DNA of 44,806 nucleotides from Ruminococcus sp. (GTDB lineage: Bacteria > Bacillota > Clostridia > Oscillospirales > Ruminococcaceae). Location of the stretch: assembly GCA_017516465.1 (NCBI GenBank), contig JAFXCR010000005.1:1-44806 (forward strand). Direction: 5' to 3'. Under the pieces are notes generated by a model. That model had not been told where the DNA came from. It searched no databases and was given only the letters and a program-made list of their open reading frames with translations. The position numbers and the translations under genes were made by a program. This document shows positions 8,240 to 16,513 of the stretch, in pieces (the first letter of the stretch is position 1; every line of letters begins with the position of its first letter).

Positions 8240-9191
8240 TTTTTTCATCCTTTTCCTCACAGTCAGCCTTTCTTACCCTGTACTGTATATCCTCAAGCAG
8301 CTTTCTGTTTGCGGCTATCGTATCGCCGAGAAGTCCCATTGTTATCGTCTGGAAGCCGAGCATTATGAATATAGCTGTCAGAATAAGCGACTGTATATGA
8401 CCATCGCCCTCGCCCATTCCCATGAACACAAGGAAGCGTATGCCGAGAATCGCTCCGAGAAGCATCAGGACTGAACCTATTGTCATGAAGAATTTCAGCG
8501 GCTTGTACATTACAAATGAGCGTGTGATTACTGTTGATGAACGCTTCATGTAGCGCCACATACTTGAGAAAAGTCGTGAAGGTCTTGTTTCGGGATTCGT
8601 TCTGATCGGCACGGATGTCATGGCTGTTTTGTTGTTTCCAGCCTGAATAATGGTTTCAAGCGTGTAGGTGTATTCGTTTACAACGTTCAGTCTGAGAGCC
8701 GCTTCTCTTGAATATGCACGGAAACCGCTGGGAGCGTCGGGAATATCAGTTCCGGAGGCGACACGGACTACCCAGCTGCCAAGATGCTGGAACTTCTTTT
8801 TCTTCCATGAAAAATGCTCTGTCTCGTCGATAGGACGCTCACCGATAACGATATCTGCCTTTTCATCAAGAATGGGACGGACAATCTTTTCAATATCGGC
8901 TCCGCAGTACTGATTATCAGCGTCTGTATTGACAATGATATCTGCACCGAGGTGGAGACAGGCATCGATTCCAGCCATAAATCCCTTTGCAAGTCCCTTG
9001 TTCTGCTTGAAGTTCACGATATGATGAAAACCGAGTTCCTTTGCCTTTGCGGCGGTATTATCCTTGCTTCCGTCGTTGATGATAAGATATTCTATGGTAT
9101 CAATTCCGTCGATATGTCTCGGAAGATCATTATAGGCAAGTTCGAGTGTTTCTTCCTCATTATAGCATGGTATCTGAATGATAAGCTTCAT
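8226..9191 (-). CDS. GT2-family glycosyltransferase, DPM/GtrB-like with membrane anchor
   Basis: The 321-residue GT-A enzyme has IPCYNEEETL at the start, LIINDGSKDNT, the metal-binding DTDAD-type motif NTDADNQY, and a C-terminal pair of membrane helices (about residues 230-295). This architecture fits polyprenyl-phosphate glycosyltransferases, which load a sugar onto a lipid carrier. It could supply the lipid-linked donor used by the GT-C-like protein encoded just upstream. GGAGG, provided by the last codons of the upstream gene, lies 8 bp before the ATG. Sugar and carrier are unknown. Confidence 0.85.
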   Translation of the reverse strand: MKLIIQIPCYNEEETLELAYNDLPRHIDGIDTIEYLIINDGSKDNTAAKAKELGFHHIVNFKQNKGLAKGFMAGIDACLHLGADIIVNTDADNQYCGADIEKIVRPILDEKADIVIGERPIDETEHFSWKKKKFQHLGSWVVRVASGTDIPDAPSGFRAYSREAALRLNVVNEYTYTLETIIQAGNNKTAMTSVPIRTNPETRPSRLFSSMWRYMKRSSTVITRSFVMYKPLKFFMTIGSVLMLLGAILGIRFLVFMGMGEGDGHIQSLILTAIFIMLGFQTITMGLLGDTIAANRKLLEDIQYRVRKADCEEKDEKNGKE

Positions 9192-9194
9192 AAT

Positions 9195-11342
9195 TTAGTC
9201 CTCCATGTTGACTTTTATTGAATTGAGCTGCATTGAAACAGCATCTGGTTCATAAAGAAATACAATAATTTCCATATCGCTTACGACCTTTTCCACATCG
9301 GCATTAAGCTCAATGCTTACCATGCCGTTTTTGTCTGTCATGTCTGATGTAATCTCTGCATGAGCAAAGCTTGTATCTGTCGAATTGCTTCTTATCTCCG
9401 CATAACCTATGCTTAATGTATCTTCATTTGCTCCGTAAACCTCATCTAACTCCATGTCAAGAGTAAAGTTGTAGATTCCCTCATCAAGTCTGAGGTATGG
9501 TCCGAAGCAGAGATACGGGTTTTCAGGATTACTTTCAATCGCATCCTCATTCGCAATATAGCATTCCACATCAAAAACATTCATTATTGAAAGCGGAAGC
9601 TCTGTTTCTGAAGATTCATTCTTTTTTCCCGATACCAGTACTCTCTTGTCAGAAAGGTCAAGGATCTCGTGTCCTGCATAGCTTATAATATCGCTTCTGT
9701 TTATAAATATTACGGAATCTTCCGACATTTCCATGCCGTCCCTGTAAAAATCAACTCTGACATCATTCAATTTATACTGAAGATAGCAGGCAAATGTTCC
9801 CGTACCCGGCTCAACATATATGTATTTTTTTCCGCTTTCCTTAACTCTGTCTATGAGGGCGGAATCACTCACATAGTTTTCCTGATTCTTCGTAACGGCT
9901 ATCATTGCATCAGGTGTATTAGAATTGAATGCGTACATACATATGAATGAAGCAACATATATTCCAAGCTTATGCTTTTTAAGTGAATAAAGTACCAGTG
10001 CAAGAATAAAGAAAATCGTTACGGAATAGCTCAGATACGCATGAAAATTCGTTCCGTTCTCCTCATAAAGCCTGCATATTCCAGGAACTGTTACCTTATT
10101 GAATACCTGCTGTGATGCTTCCTGAACCGTTATGGCAGCTCTTTTCGCTCCGATTTTCATGATGAGCGGTATGAGCATCATTGCTCCCATATCATATTTA
10201 TCCGCATTGTAAAGGAAGCAGATTCCTGTCATGATGAGTATTCCCACCATTATATCAAAATAGCGTGTATAAACCACATGGTCGATACGCGTAAAATCGA
10301 ACATGAAAACTCCGCTTATTATCCATGTTGAGATAAATGCACAAAATATAAACAGAAGAATATATGAACTGTTCTCAATCCCACTGCCCTTTTTCTTTCT
10401 GATTACATCAAACGTCTCTATTGAAATTCTTCTGAACATTGCCCAGATTGCAAAAAGTGCAAGACAGAATGTTGCCGCTGAAATCGCAAAGCCCTGTGAC
10501 GCAAGTATTGAAAGAAGCCTTTTTACAGATTCTCCTGATGAGAACGCTGCCTTTATCTTGCCAAATACGCTTGAAGCATCGTTGCCGCTTGAAGTTCCCG
10601 ACTCCCACAACACAGATTTGAGATGAGACTTTATAAGTTTATCCGCAATGATTCCTACTGCAAGAACTCCTGCAAACACACCGCCCTGTCTGAAATTTAT
10701 CTTTCTGAAAATCAGTGCTGCTGCCATTACAAGCACAACAGAAGCAACGATTCCGATAGTTCTGTTATGAACCATGAACAAATACGCTGCCACCAGTCCA
10801 AGGCTTCCGCAATTAAAATAAGTCGCTTTATTTATAACTCTCACAAGAAGAAACGCCGTAAGAGTTGTTACAAAAAGCAATGCTGTTTCACAAAAGGCAA
10901 TGGCTGCATTGAGACGATAGGCTGTATAGAATATGCCTGCCGCTGCAGCAACGCTTGCAGGAAGCTTCTCAAGCTTCGGAAATAGATTCCTCAGAATATA
11001 AACAAACATGAAATACGAAAGTATCTGCATTACGATGTTCAGCATAAGTGCCGCCCTGTATAACAGAACCGTATCAGAAATAAGCTTCATAAGAGGTGCA
11101 AGCATAAAGCTGTATCCATATGAATACCACGCAAGTGAATTTGAAACGCCACGCCAATCCAGACCTGCAAATTCCGCTGCATGAGTCCAGTATCCCATTT
11201 CGTCGTTATATACGATTGGGTTGCTGCATTCTCCGACAATTCCGAAATTCACCCAAAAAATTGCCGCTGCAAACAGGATCGTCACTATGTCCTGAAGCTG
11301 AAATTTCGGAAGCGAAAGGCTGAATTTCTTCTTTTCGCTCAT
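9195..11342 (-). CDS. Large membrane protein, GT-C glycosyltransferase-like
   Basis: The 715-residue protein has roughly 11-13 membrane segments over residues 18-500 and a soluble C-terminal ~200 residues predicted to be beta-rich and extracytoplasmic. The first loop carries YNDEMGYW, an acidic DE pair positioned as in GT-C enzymes (PMT/ArnT-like), which use lipid-phosphate sugars outside the membrane. I do not recognise a precise family. The start overlaps the upstream GT4 stop (ATGA). Pairing with the GT2 next door suggests that GT2 makes a lipid-linked sugar and this protein attaches it as a side branch; that is inference. Confidence 0.6.
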   Translation of the reverse strand: MSEKKKFSLSLPKFQLQDIVTILFAAAIFWVNFGIVGECSNPIVYNDEMGYWTHAAEFAGLDWRGVSNSLAWYSYGYSFMLAPLMKLISDTVLLYRAALMLNIVMQILSYFMFVYILRNLFPKLEKLPASVAAAAGIFYTAYRLNAAIAFCETALLFVTTLTAFLLVRVINKATYFNCGSLGLVAAYLFMVHNRTIGIVASVVLVMAAALIFRKINFRQGGVFAGVLAVGIIADKLIKSHLKSVLWESGTSSGNDASSVFGKIKAAFSSGESVKRLLSILASQGFAISAATFCLALFAIWAMFRRISIETFDVIRKKKGSGIENSSYILLFIFCAFISTWIISGVFMFDFTRIDHVVYTRYFDIMVGILIMTGICFLYNADKYDMGAMMLIPLIMKIGAKRAAITVQEASQQVFNKVTVPGICRLYEENGTNFHAYLSYSVTIFFILALVLYSLKKHKLGIYVASFICMYAFNSNTPDAMIAVTKNQENYVSDSALIDRVKESGKKYIYVEPGTGTFACYLQYKLNDVRVDFYRDGMEMSEDSVIFINRSDIISYAGHEILDLSDKRVLVSGKKNESSETELPLSIMNVFDVECYIANEDAIESNPENPYLCFGPYLRLDEGIYNFTLDMELDEVYGANEDTLSIGYAEIRSNSTDTSFAHAEITSDMTDKNGMVSIELNADVEKVVSDMEIIVFLYEPDAVSMQLNSIKVNMED

Positions 11343-12517
11343 ATGTTGTCAATGACCTCCTTAAAACTGTCGATAATAACCTCCCAGCAGTAATTATCAT
11401 CTATATATTTTTTTGCATTTTTCCTCATAAGTGCGTATTCGCCTTCGTGTGAGAAAATATAACGGAGGATTCCCTCAAATTCAAAGTAATTTGTATAATA
11501 AAGTCCGCCGTTGCTCTTTACGCAGTGACCTTTGAGAACCTCGCATCTGCCGTTGACGATAACCGGCACGGAAAGCGTCATTGCTTCAAGAACGGAAATG
11601 GACAGGCTTTCAAATTCAGAGGGGAGTACAAGAGCCTTAGCTCCGGATATGCCGCTGAATTTATCCTCTTCGCTTACAAAGCCGAGACTGAGTATATCCT
11701 TATGCTTAGGTATCTTGCAGACCGGCTTGCCCATAAGCACAAGTTTGAGTCCGCTTTCGGGATTGCGTGTCTTATACTCCATGAAATACCGGAACATCTC
11801 GGGACAATTCTTTCCCTCGTCGATTCTTCCGACATAGATAATGTAATCTCCGGTGATATCAAATTTGCTTCTGAACGCACTTTCATCCGGAGTACACGGA
11901 ACTTCAACGCCTGTTCCCATGACCTCACAAGGAATGTCCTTACAGTCGAAAAGACGCTGTACAAGAGCTTTTTCCTCATCCGTAAGGAATACAAATGCCT
12001 TCGGAAGGGTAAAAAGCTTTTCAAAGGTTTTGAAATGAATAAAGGGTTCTTCATGGGCAGTCGGGATAAAGACGGATTTTTCAGCCACCTCGGGAAGTCC
12101 CATTACAGTCAGATAGTAAAGATACGTCACGAATATAAAGGCGTCGTAATTATCCTTGTTCGCCCTGATATATTCAATAGCTTCCGGCGAATACGGTCCC
12201 TGCTTCTCAAACCAGAGCTTTTCCGCTGAAAGATCAGCATTTCCTGCTCCTATCTGGGCAAGGTATGTGCCGTTATAGCTATTGAAATCCTCCGCACGGC
12301 ATTCCTTTACAGGAAATCTTCGCACATGAACGCCGTTTATATCTTCACAGTCAGCCTGATAATGATTTTCCCATGTGGTGTAGTCCAGAGCTTTTGTGGT
12401 GATTACATCCACCTCAAAGGCATCAGTAAGTCTTTCGGCGATAAGACGGGTGTAATATTCAGAACCTCCGTTCACTTCCATGCCGTATCTCTGATTTACC
12501 AGTGCAATTCTTTTCAT
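11339..12517 (-). CDS. GT4-family glycosyltransferase (tandem paralogue 1)
   Basis: The 392-residue GT-B glycosyltransferase begins RIALVNQRYGMEVNGGSEYY. It carries DYIIYVGRIDEGKN in the donor-binding half and the E-x7-E motif within LPSEFESLSISVLEAM. Its C-terminus (NGGLYYTNYFEFE, WEVIIDSF) closely parallels the next gene upstream, suggesting tandem duplication. The start shares one nucleotide with the preceding stop (TAATG). It presumably adds one residue of the polysaccharide repeat at the cytoplasmic membrane face; the donor is unknown. Confidence 0.85.
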   Translation of the reverse strand: MKRIALVNQRYGMEVNGGSEYYTRLIAERLTDAFEVDVITTKALDYTTWENHYQADCEDINGVHVRRFPVKECRAEDFNSYNGTYLAQIGAGNADLSAEKLWFEKQGPYSPEAIEYIRANKDNYDAFIFVTYLYYLTVMGLPEVAEKSVFIPTAHEEPFIHFKTFEKLFTLPKAFVFLTDEEKALVQRLFDCKDIPCEVMGTGVEVPCTPDESAFRSKFDITGDYIIYVGRIDEGKNCPEMFRYFMEYKTRNPESGLKLVLMGKPVCKIPKHKDILSLGFVSEEDKFSGISGAKALVLPSEFESLSISVLEAMTLSVPVIVNGRCEVLKGHCVKSNGGLYYTNYFEFEGILRYIFSHEGEYALMRKNAKKYIDDNYCWEVIIDSFKEVIDNI

Positions 12518-13725
12518 TAGTCCTTCTCTCCGGTGATATCTCTGAAGAATGTCCTGTACTTGTCAACAATGACATCCCAGTCGAAATTACGCTTTACATA
12601 TTCTTTTCCATTGCTTCCCATAAGCCATGCTGTATCGCTGTTTTTGGTGATATAGTCGGTACAGGCTTCAAATTCAAAGTAATTTGAGAAATAAAGTCCG
12701 CCGTTTGACTCAGAAACAAAATTCCTCGTAACAGCACAGTCCTCATGCACGAGAACGGGACGTCCGCACAGCCAGCTTTCCATGATAACAAGCGAGAAGC
12801 TTTCATTCTTCGAGGGCTGACAGAGAAATTCTGCCGCACCCTGAGCGTTATACTTGTCCTGACGGTCAACGAAGCCAAGGTCAATTACCCGCTTGTCCAG
12901 TATAAGTCCGGCAGGAATGTCTATCTCTCCGCCGCCAATAAGCACAAGCTTTAAATCGGTATCGTGACGCTTTATATACTCTGCGAAGTACTTCACCAGA
13001 GTATGAACGTTCTTTCCCTCGTCCTTGCGTCCGGCATAGAGTATAAATTTTTCCTTTATGCCATACTTTTCCCTGAACTCCGCAGGATCCGGCACAATAT
13101 CAGTATCCATTCCGATACCCATGACGATTGTTTTTGTTCCGCTTTTTGAAAAGCCATAAAGCTTTTCTGCAAGCTCTGCCTCCGGACGTGCATTGAATAT
13201 CATTCCTGCCGTCTGCGAAAAAAGCTCTCTGAAACGGCTCATATATGCGTAGCTTTCGTCGTGGAAGCACGGAATCAGTACTGATTTATACGGACATATC
13301 TTTGCTCCGTTGTATGTAGTTCCGAACATATACGGAATGAATACAAACAGAGAGTATTCATCGTTATGAGTGCTGATATACTCATAAAGGTCAGGGCTGT
13401 TCACCATTTCCCTGAGGAATACATCCTCCTCCTCCTGAGTAATTGTATTGCCGCCCATAAGCTTGGCGTTTACGGCGTCGAATGCCTCGTTATCTCTTTT
13501 GCGTACTTTGAAGCGGCGTATGGTAATCCCGTTTACCGTCTTGTCAAGACCTTCCTTGTAGTAATTTCTGCTCCAGTCGGAGGCGAATTCCTTTACACAG
13601 GTGGTAAGTATCTCCAGACGTACTCCGGCACTGTGAAGATGTCCTGCAACCTCACGAAGCTCCATTTCAGCTCCTCCGGGAATACCGTCGGCATACCACG
13701 GGATAACAAATCCTATTTTTTTCAT
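12517..13725 (-). CDS. GT4-family glycosyltransferase (tandem paralogue 2)
   Basis: The 402-residue GT-B enzyme begins KKIGFVIPWYADGIPGGAE. FILYAGRKDEGKNV mirrors its paralogue, and E-x7-E lies in CQPSKNESFSLVIMES. The C-terminal NGGLYFSNYFEFE and WDVIVDKY repeat the pattern of the neighbouring 392-residue enzyme. The two probably share an ancestor and may transfer similar sugars in different linkages. It lies between the 358-residue GT4 (29-bp gap) and its paralogue (1-bp overlap). Confidence 0.85.
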   Translation of the reverse strand: MKKIGFVIPWYADGIPGGAEMELREVAGHLHSAGVRLEILTTCVKEFASDWSRNYYKEGLDKTVNGITIRRFKVRKRDNEAFDAVNAKLMGGNTITQEEEDVFLREMVNSPDLYEYISTHNDEYSLFVFIPYMFGTTYNGAKICPYKSVLIPCFHDESYAYMSRFRELFSQTAGMIFNARPEAELAEKLYGFSKSGTKTIVMGIGMDTDIVPDPAEFREKYGIKEKFILYAGRKDEGKNVHTLVKYFAEYIKRHDTDLKLVLIGGGEIDIPAGLILDKRVIDLGFVDRQDKYNAQGAAEFLCQPSKNESFSLVIMESWLCGRPVLVHEDCAVTRNFVSESNGGLYFSNYFEFEACTDYITKNSDTAWLMGSNGKEYVKRNFDWDVIVDKYRTFFRDITGEKD

Positions 13726-13754
13726 ATTGTCACACTTTCTTTAATGAGGAACTT

Positions 13755-14831
13755 TCAATTATCAGACGCAATAAATGCCTTGAGCTGCTTCTCGAAAATA
13801 TCTCTTATCCTGTCGTAGGAGAAGTCCTCAAGACGGCGGCGCTGTCCCTCGATTATCTGTTTTTTCAGCTGTTTATCAGTAAGTACACGTCTTATCACTC
13901 TTGCGGCAAATACGGGATCGTTGCTGTCAAGCAGGACTCCGCAGCCGCCGAGAGTATCGCCGATAGCACTCGTATCATATGCAATTATCGGTACATCAAA
14001 GAACATTGCTTCCGCAAGCGGAACGCAGAAGCCTTCATGCTCGCTCATGCAGACAAAGGCATCCGCAAGACGATAATATGCCAGTATTTCGTTGAATTTT
14101 ATATGTCCGGTGAAGATAACATCATCTGCAAGACCAAGAGCCGAAGCGTATTTCACAAGACGCTCATAGTAGTTCTCCATGCCGGAATAAGAGCCTACAA
14201 GTATAAGTCTTGAATCAGGATCAAGCCGCTTGTACTGATAGAATGCCCTTATAACATTTTCCTGCTTCTTGTTGGGAGCAATTCTTCCCACGAAGATAAG
14301 ATTGCGTTTTCCGTCGCCGTATTTGGTGAGGATATTCTTTGCCGGAGCCTGCTTATAATCCTCAAAGCGGATAAGTATAGGTCTTACGTCAATGGGACAG
14401 GTATATCCCATTCTCAGAAGCTCCGACCTGTTATAGGCAGAATCCGCAAGGCAATACTCAACCTTATCCCTGAGATGCTCCACGCCCTTATAACCGTACT
14501 CCGTCAGCGTTGTGGCGGCAGTACTGTACGGACGGAAGAACTCCGGAGGTGTGATATTGTGGTATATCATTATCTTACGGCATGGGAATTCATCTATCTT
14601 AAAAGTAAGGTCTGTTCCGGTTGATTTATGGTAAAGAAGGATATCATCCTTTTTCAAATCTTTCAGGCGGCTGATATTCTTAGCCGTATCAGACGGCAGA
14701 CGCTTATCAACATTTTCCGCATATATCTCGGATGTATAGCCCATATCGGCAATTGCGCCCTTTAGTGCTATTGTATCGTTTCCGATAGCATCGCCGAAGG
14801 ACATCGTTGTCAGAAGCTGTACTATCCTCAT
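13755..14831 (-). CDS. GT4-family glycosyltransferase
   Basis: The 358-residue GT-B enzyme has LIFVGRIAPNKKQENVIRAF and E-x7-E in CMSEHEGFCVPLAEAMFFD, the GT4 donor-site signature often annotated as a mannosyltransferase-type domain. The N-terminal acceptor half has an unusual opening (RIVQLLTTMSFGDAIGNDT), seen in enzymes of ABC-transporter-dependent polysaccharide clusters. It starts with an ATGA overlap at the end of the 166-residue coiled-coil gene. The exact sugar is not predictable. Confidence 0.85.
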   Translation of the reverse strand: MRIVQLLTTMSFGDAIGNDTIALKGAIADMGYTSEIYAENVDKRLPSDTAKNISRLKDLKKDDILLYHKSTGTDLTFKIDEFPCRKIMIYHNITPPEFFRPYSTAATTLTEYGYKGVEHLRDKVEYCLADSAYNRSELLRMGYTCPIDVRPILIRFEDYKQAPAKNILTKYGDGKRNLIFVGRIAPNKKQENVIRAFYQYKRLDPDSRLILVGSYSGMENYYERLVKYASALGLADDVIFTGHIKFNEILAYYRLADAFVCMSEHEGFCVPLAEAMFFDVPIIAYDTSAIGDTLGGCGVLLDSNDPVFAARVIRRVLTDKQLKKQIIEGQRRRLEDFSYDRIRDIFEKQLKAFIASDN

Positions 14832-15328
14832 TCCGTATCCTGCTTTCCGAGTTCTTCCCTGAGAGCAGCATTTTCACGCTCAAGGGAATCAATACGGCTG
14901 CGAAGCTCCTTCTGTGCAAGCTCCAGTGTTTCGAGTCTTGAAAGAAGCTCGCCGGAATTATCATCCTGACGGCTCTCTGCGGAGCTTTTCATTACGTTAA
15001 GTACGTTGACTGCCGCCGCATTGAAGCTGTTCTGCTCAAAAACAACGGGTTCAACATAGAATTTTGTAAGCTTGCGTATAACCTTCTTGATGAATACCAC
15101 TATGGGATTTCCGGCAAGCGGCTTATACGGCTGGATATAGTGATGTGCGTTGACGTAGGCAAGAGCCTCGTCTGCGGCAGAAAGTGAAGCTCCTGCCTCA
15201 GCTGAAACCTGTACCGGTTTCTTATAAGGAACATCCTCAAAGCTGAGCATATCGGGAGTAAGTCCCTTTTCCTCTATTTCACGCTTTATCTGTGCCATTA
15301 TTTCCTCAATATTTATTTTATTTTCCAT
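14828..15328 (-). CDS. Small coiled-coil protein of the polysaccharide operon
   Basis: The 166-residue protein has no recognised enzyme domain. Residues 1-35 are charged and helical (IEEIMAQIKREIEEKG). Residues ~70-110 contain NPIVVFIKKVIRKLTKFYVE, an amphipathic, membrane-interface-like stretch, followed by FEQNSFNAAAVNVLN. Residues ~125-163 form a leucine/glutamate coiled coil (LLSRLETLELAQKELRSRI). I recall a similar segment fused to the N-terminus of methyltransferases or glycosyltransferases in Wzm/Wzt clusters; here it is free-standing. A scaffold or membrane-recruitment role next to the methyltransferase is inference. Confidence 0.6.
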   Translation of the reverse strand: MENKINIEEIMAQIKREIEEKGLTPDMLSFEDVPYKKPVQVSAEAGASLSAADEALAYVNAHHYIQPYKPLAGNPIVVFIKKVIRKLTKFYVEPVVFEQNSFNAAAVNVLNVMKSSAESRQDDNSGELLSRLETLELAQKELRSRIDSLERENAALREELGKQDTE

Positions 15329-15344
15329 TTTATTTCTCCTGTCC

Positions 15345-16472
15345 TTATTTTACAGCAATTACTGCATAATCCTGACTTCCGTAAAGCAGTCCGGAAATAT
15401 TCTTCATAGCACTGTTGAATTCTCCGGCACCCTCGATATTCAGCTCCGGTATTTCAAACGGAGGTCTGCTCTGCTCAGTATATACAATGCTGATATTTCT
15501 GAAGCCCGCCTTTTCGAGGAAATACTTCATTGTCAGCGGATGTACCGGTTTTATATGCGAAGGATCAATATAGAATGCGTTCGTATAGATTGCGAGTGAA
15601 GTTGGGTTGGGTGTTTCTATAACGATACAGCCGCCCTCCGCAAGCTTCTCATAGGCTGTATTGCAAAGACGTATAATATCACCTGTTTTTAGATGCTCCA
15701 CAACCTGTCCCACAAAGATTCCGTCTACGCTATCCTGTTCCGACAGATATTTCACTCCGTCGCCGCATTCAGCAGAAAGTCCCTTCATATTGCAGTAATC
15801 AGCATACGGCTGGTAAATATCCACTCCCCGTGCGTTGATGCCGTTATCCTTCATGAGACTGAGGAATTCACCTCGTCCGCAGCCGATATCGACTACATTT
15901 GTCTTGTCACGGAAGTATTCAAGATATATTTCCTGTGCCTTTCTGATGCTCTCGATAGAACCTCTGAAATGATTCTCAAAGTCGAAGTAATCAATCTCCT
16001 CATACTCTGATTCTCCGCCACCTGATGATACCTCAACCGCCGGAGCTGTCTGCACAGCCATATTTTGCTGATTTATCCTTATCCTGTTGTTCTTCATTCC
16101 CTTTTCAATGACGTTCAGCTTGAGCTTTGCAAATTCACCATCAGCCGAAAGTCTTTCTATTAATGTATTATTATTCCTGAGATTTACACTTATCGTTTCG
16201 ACATCGTTTCTGAGAGCTTCAAGGGCATTCATACGTTCAAGGATATCGGCGTCTGAGCGTGATCTTGTCAGAATTTCCTCCCGAAGCTCGTCTATCTGCT
16301 TCTGGATTCCGCAGACTGCTCTTTCGATATCTCCGGCACGCTGATTCATCTGCTCAATATCCAGAGATACCGCACTGAAGCCCTCAAAAAGAGAACCGAA
16401 AAACAGTCTCCGGAAAAATGCTCTGATTCCTCCGCACGTCTTTTTTTCCATGTAATCGCTTGTATTGCTCAT
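15345..16472 (-). CDS. Coiled-coil class I SAM methyltransferase of the polysaccharide operon
   Basis: The 375-residue protein opens with a basic amphipathic segment (IRAFFRRLFFGSLFEGF), followed by a long coiled coil (about residues 38-135). A class I methyltransferase domain starts near residue 165, with motif I VVDIGCGRGEFL (about 191-202), the acidic motif II in ARGVDIYQP, and QVVEHLKTGD. The IDPSHIKPVHPLTMKYFLE block is typical of sugar or lipid methyltransferases in Wzm/Wzt loci. By analogy with WbdD, which couples a methyl cap to a coiled-coil ruler, it may end chain growth and mark chains for Wzt. Unlike WbdD, no kinase domain is present. The chain-termination role is inference. Confidence 0.75.
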   Translation of the reverse strand: MSNTSDYMEKKTCGGIRAFFRRLFFGSLFEGFSAVSLDIEQMNQRAGDIERAVCGIQKQIDELREEILTRSRSDADILERMNALEALRNDVETISVNLRNNNTLIERLSADGEFAKLKLNVIEKGMKNNRIRINQQNMAVQTAPAVEVSSGGGESEYEEIDYFDFENHFRGSIESIRKAQEIYLEYFRDKTNVVDIGCGRGEFLSLMKDNGINARGVDIYQPYADYCNMKGLSAECGDGVKYLSEQDSVDGIFVGQVVEHLKTGDIIRLCNTAYEKLAEGGCIVIETPNPTSLAIYTNAFYIDPSHIKPVHPLTMKYFLEKAGFRNISIVYTEQSRPPFEIPELNIEGAGEFNSAMKNISGLLYGSQDYAVIAVK

Positions 16473-16513
16473 ATTTTACCTTCTTTTCAGTCAGGGTGTA
16501 TTACCTTATAAGC

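Noticed and set aside
10303-10985. Plus-strand ORFs of 100-120 codons opposite the GT-C-like gene
   Set aside because: They are shadows of a well-supported membrane-protein frame, with odd composition and no ribosome site.
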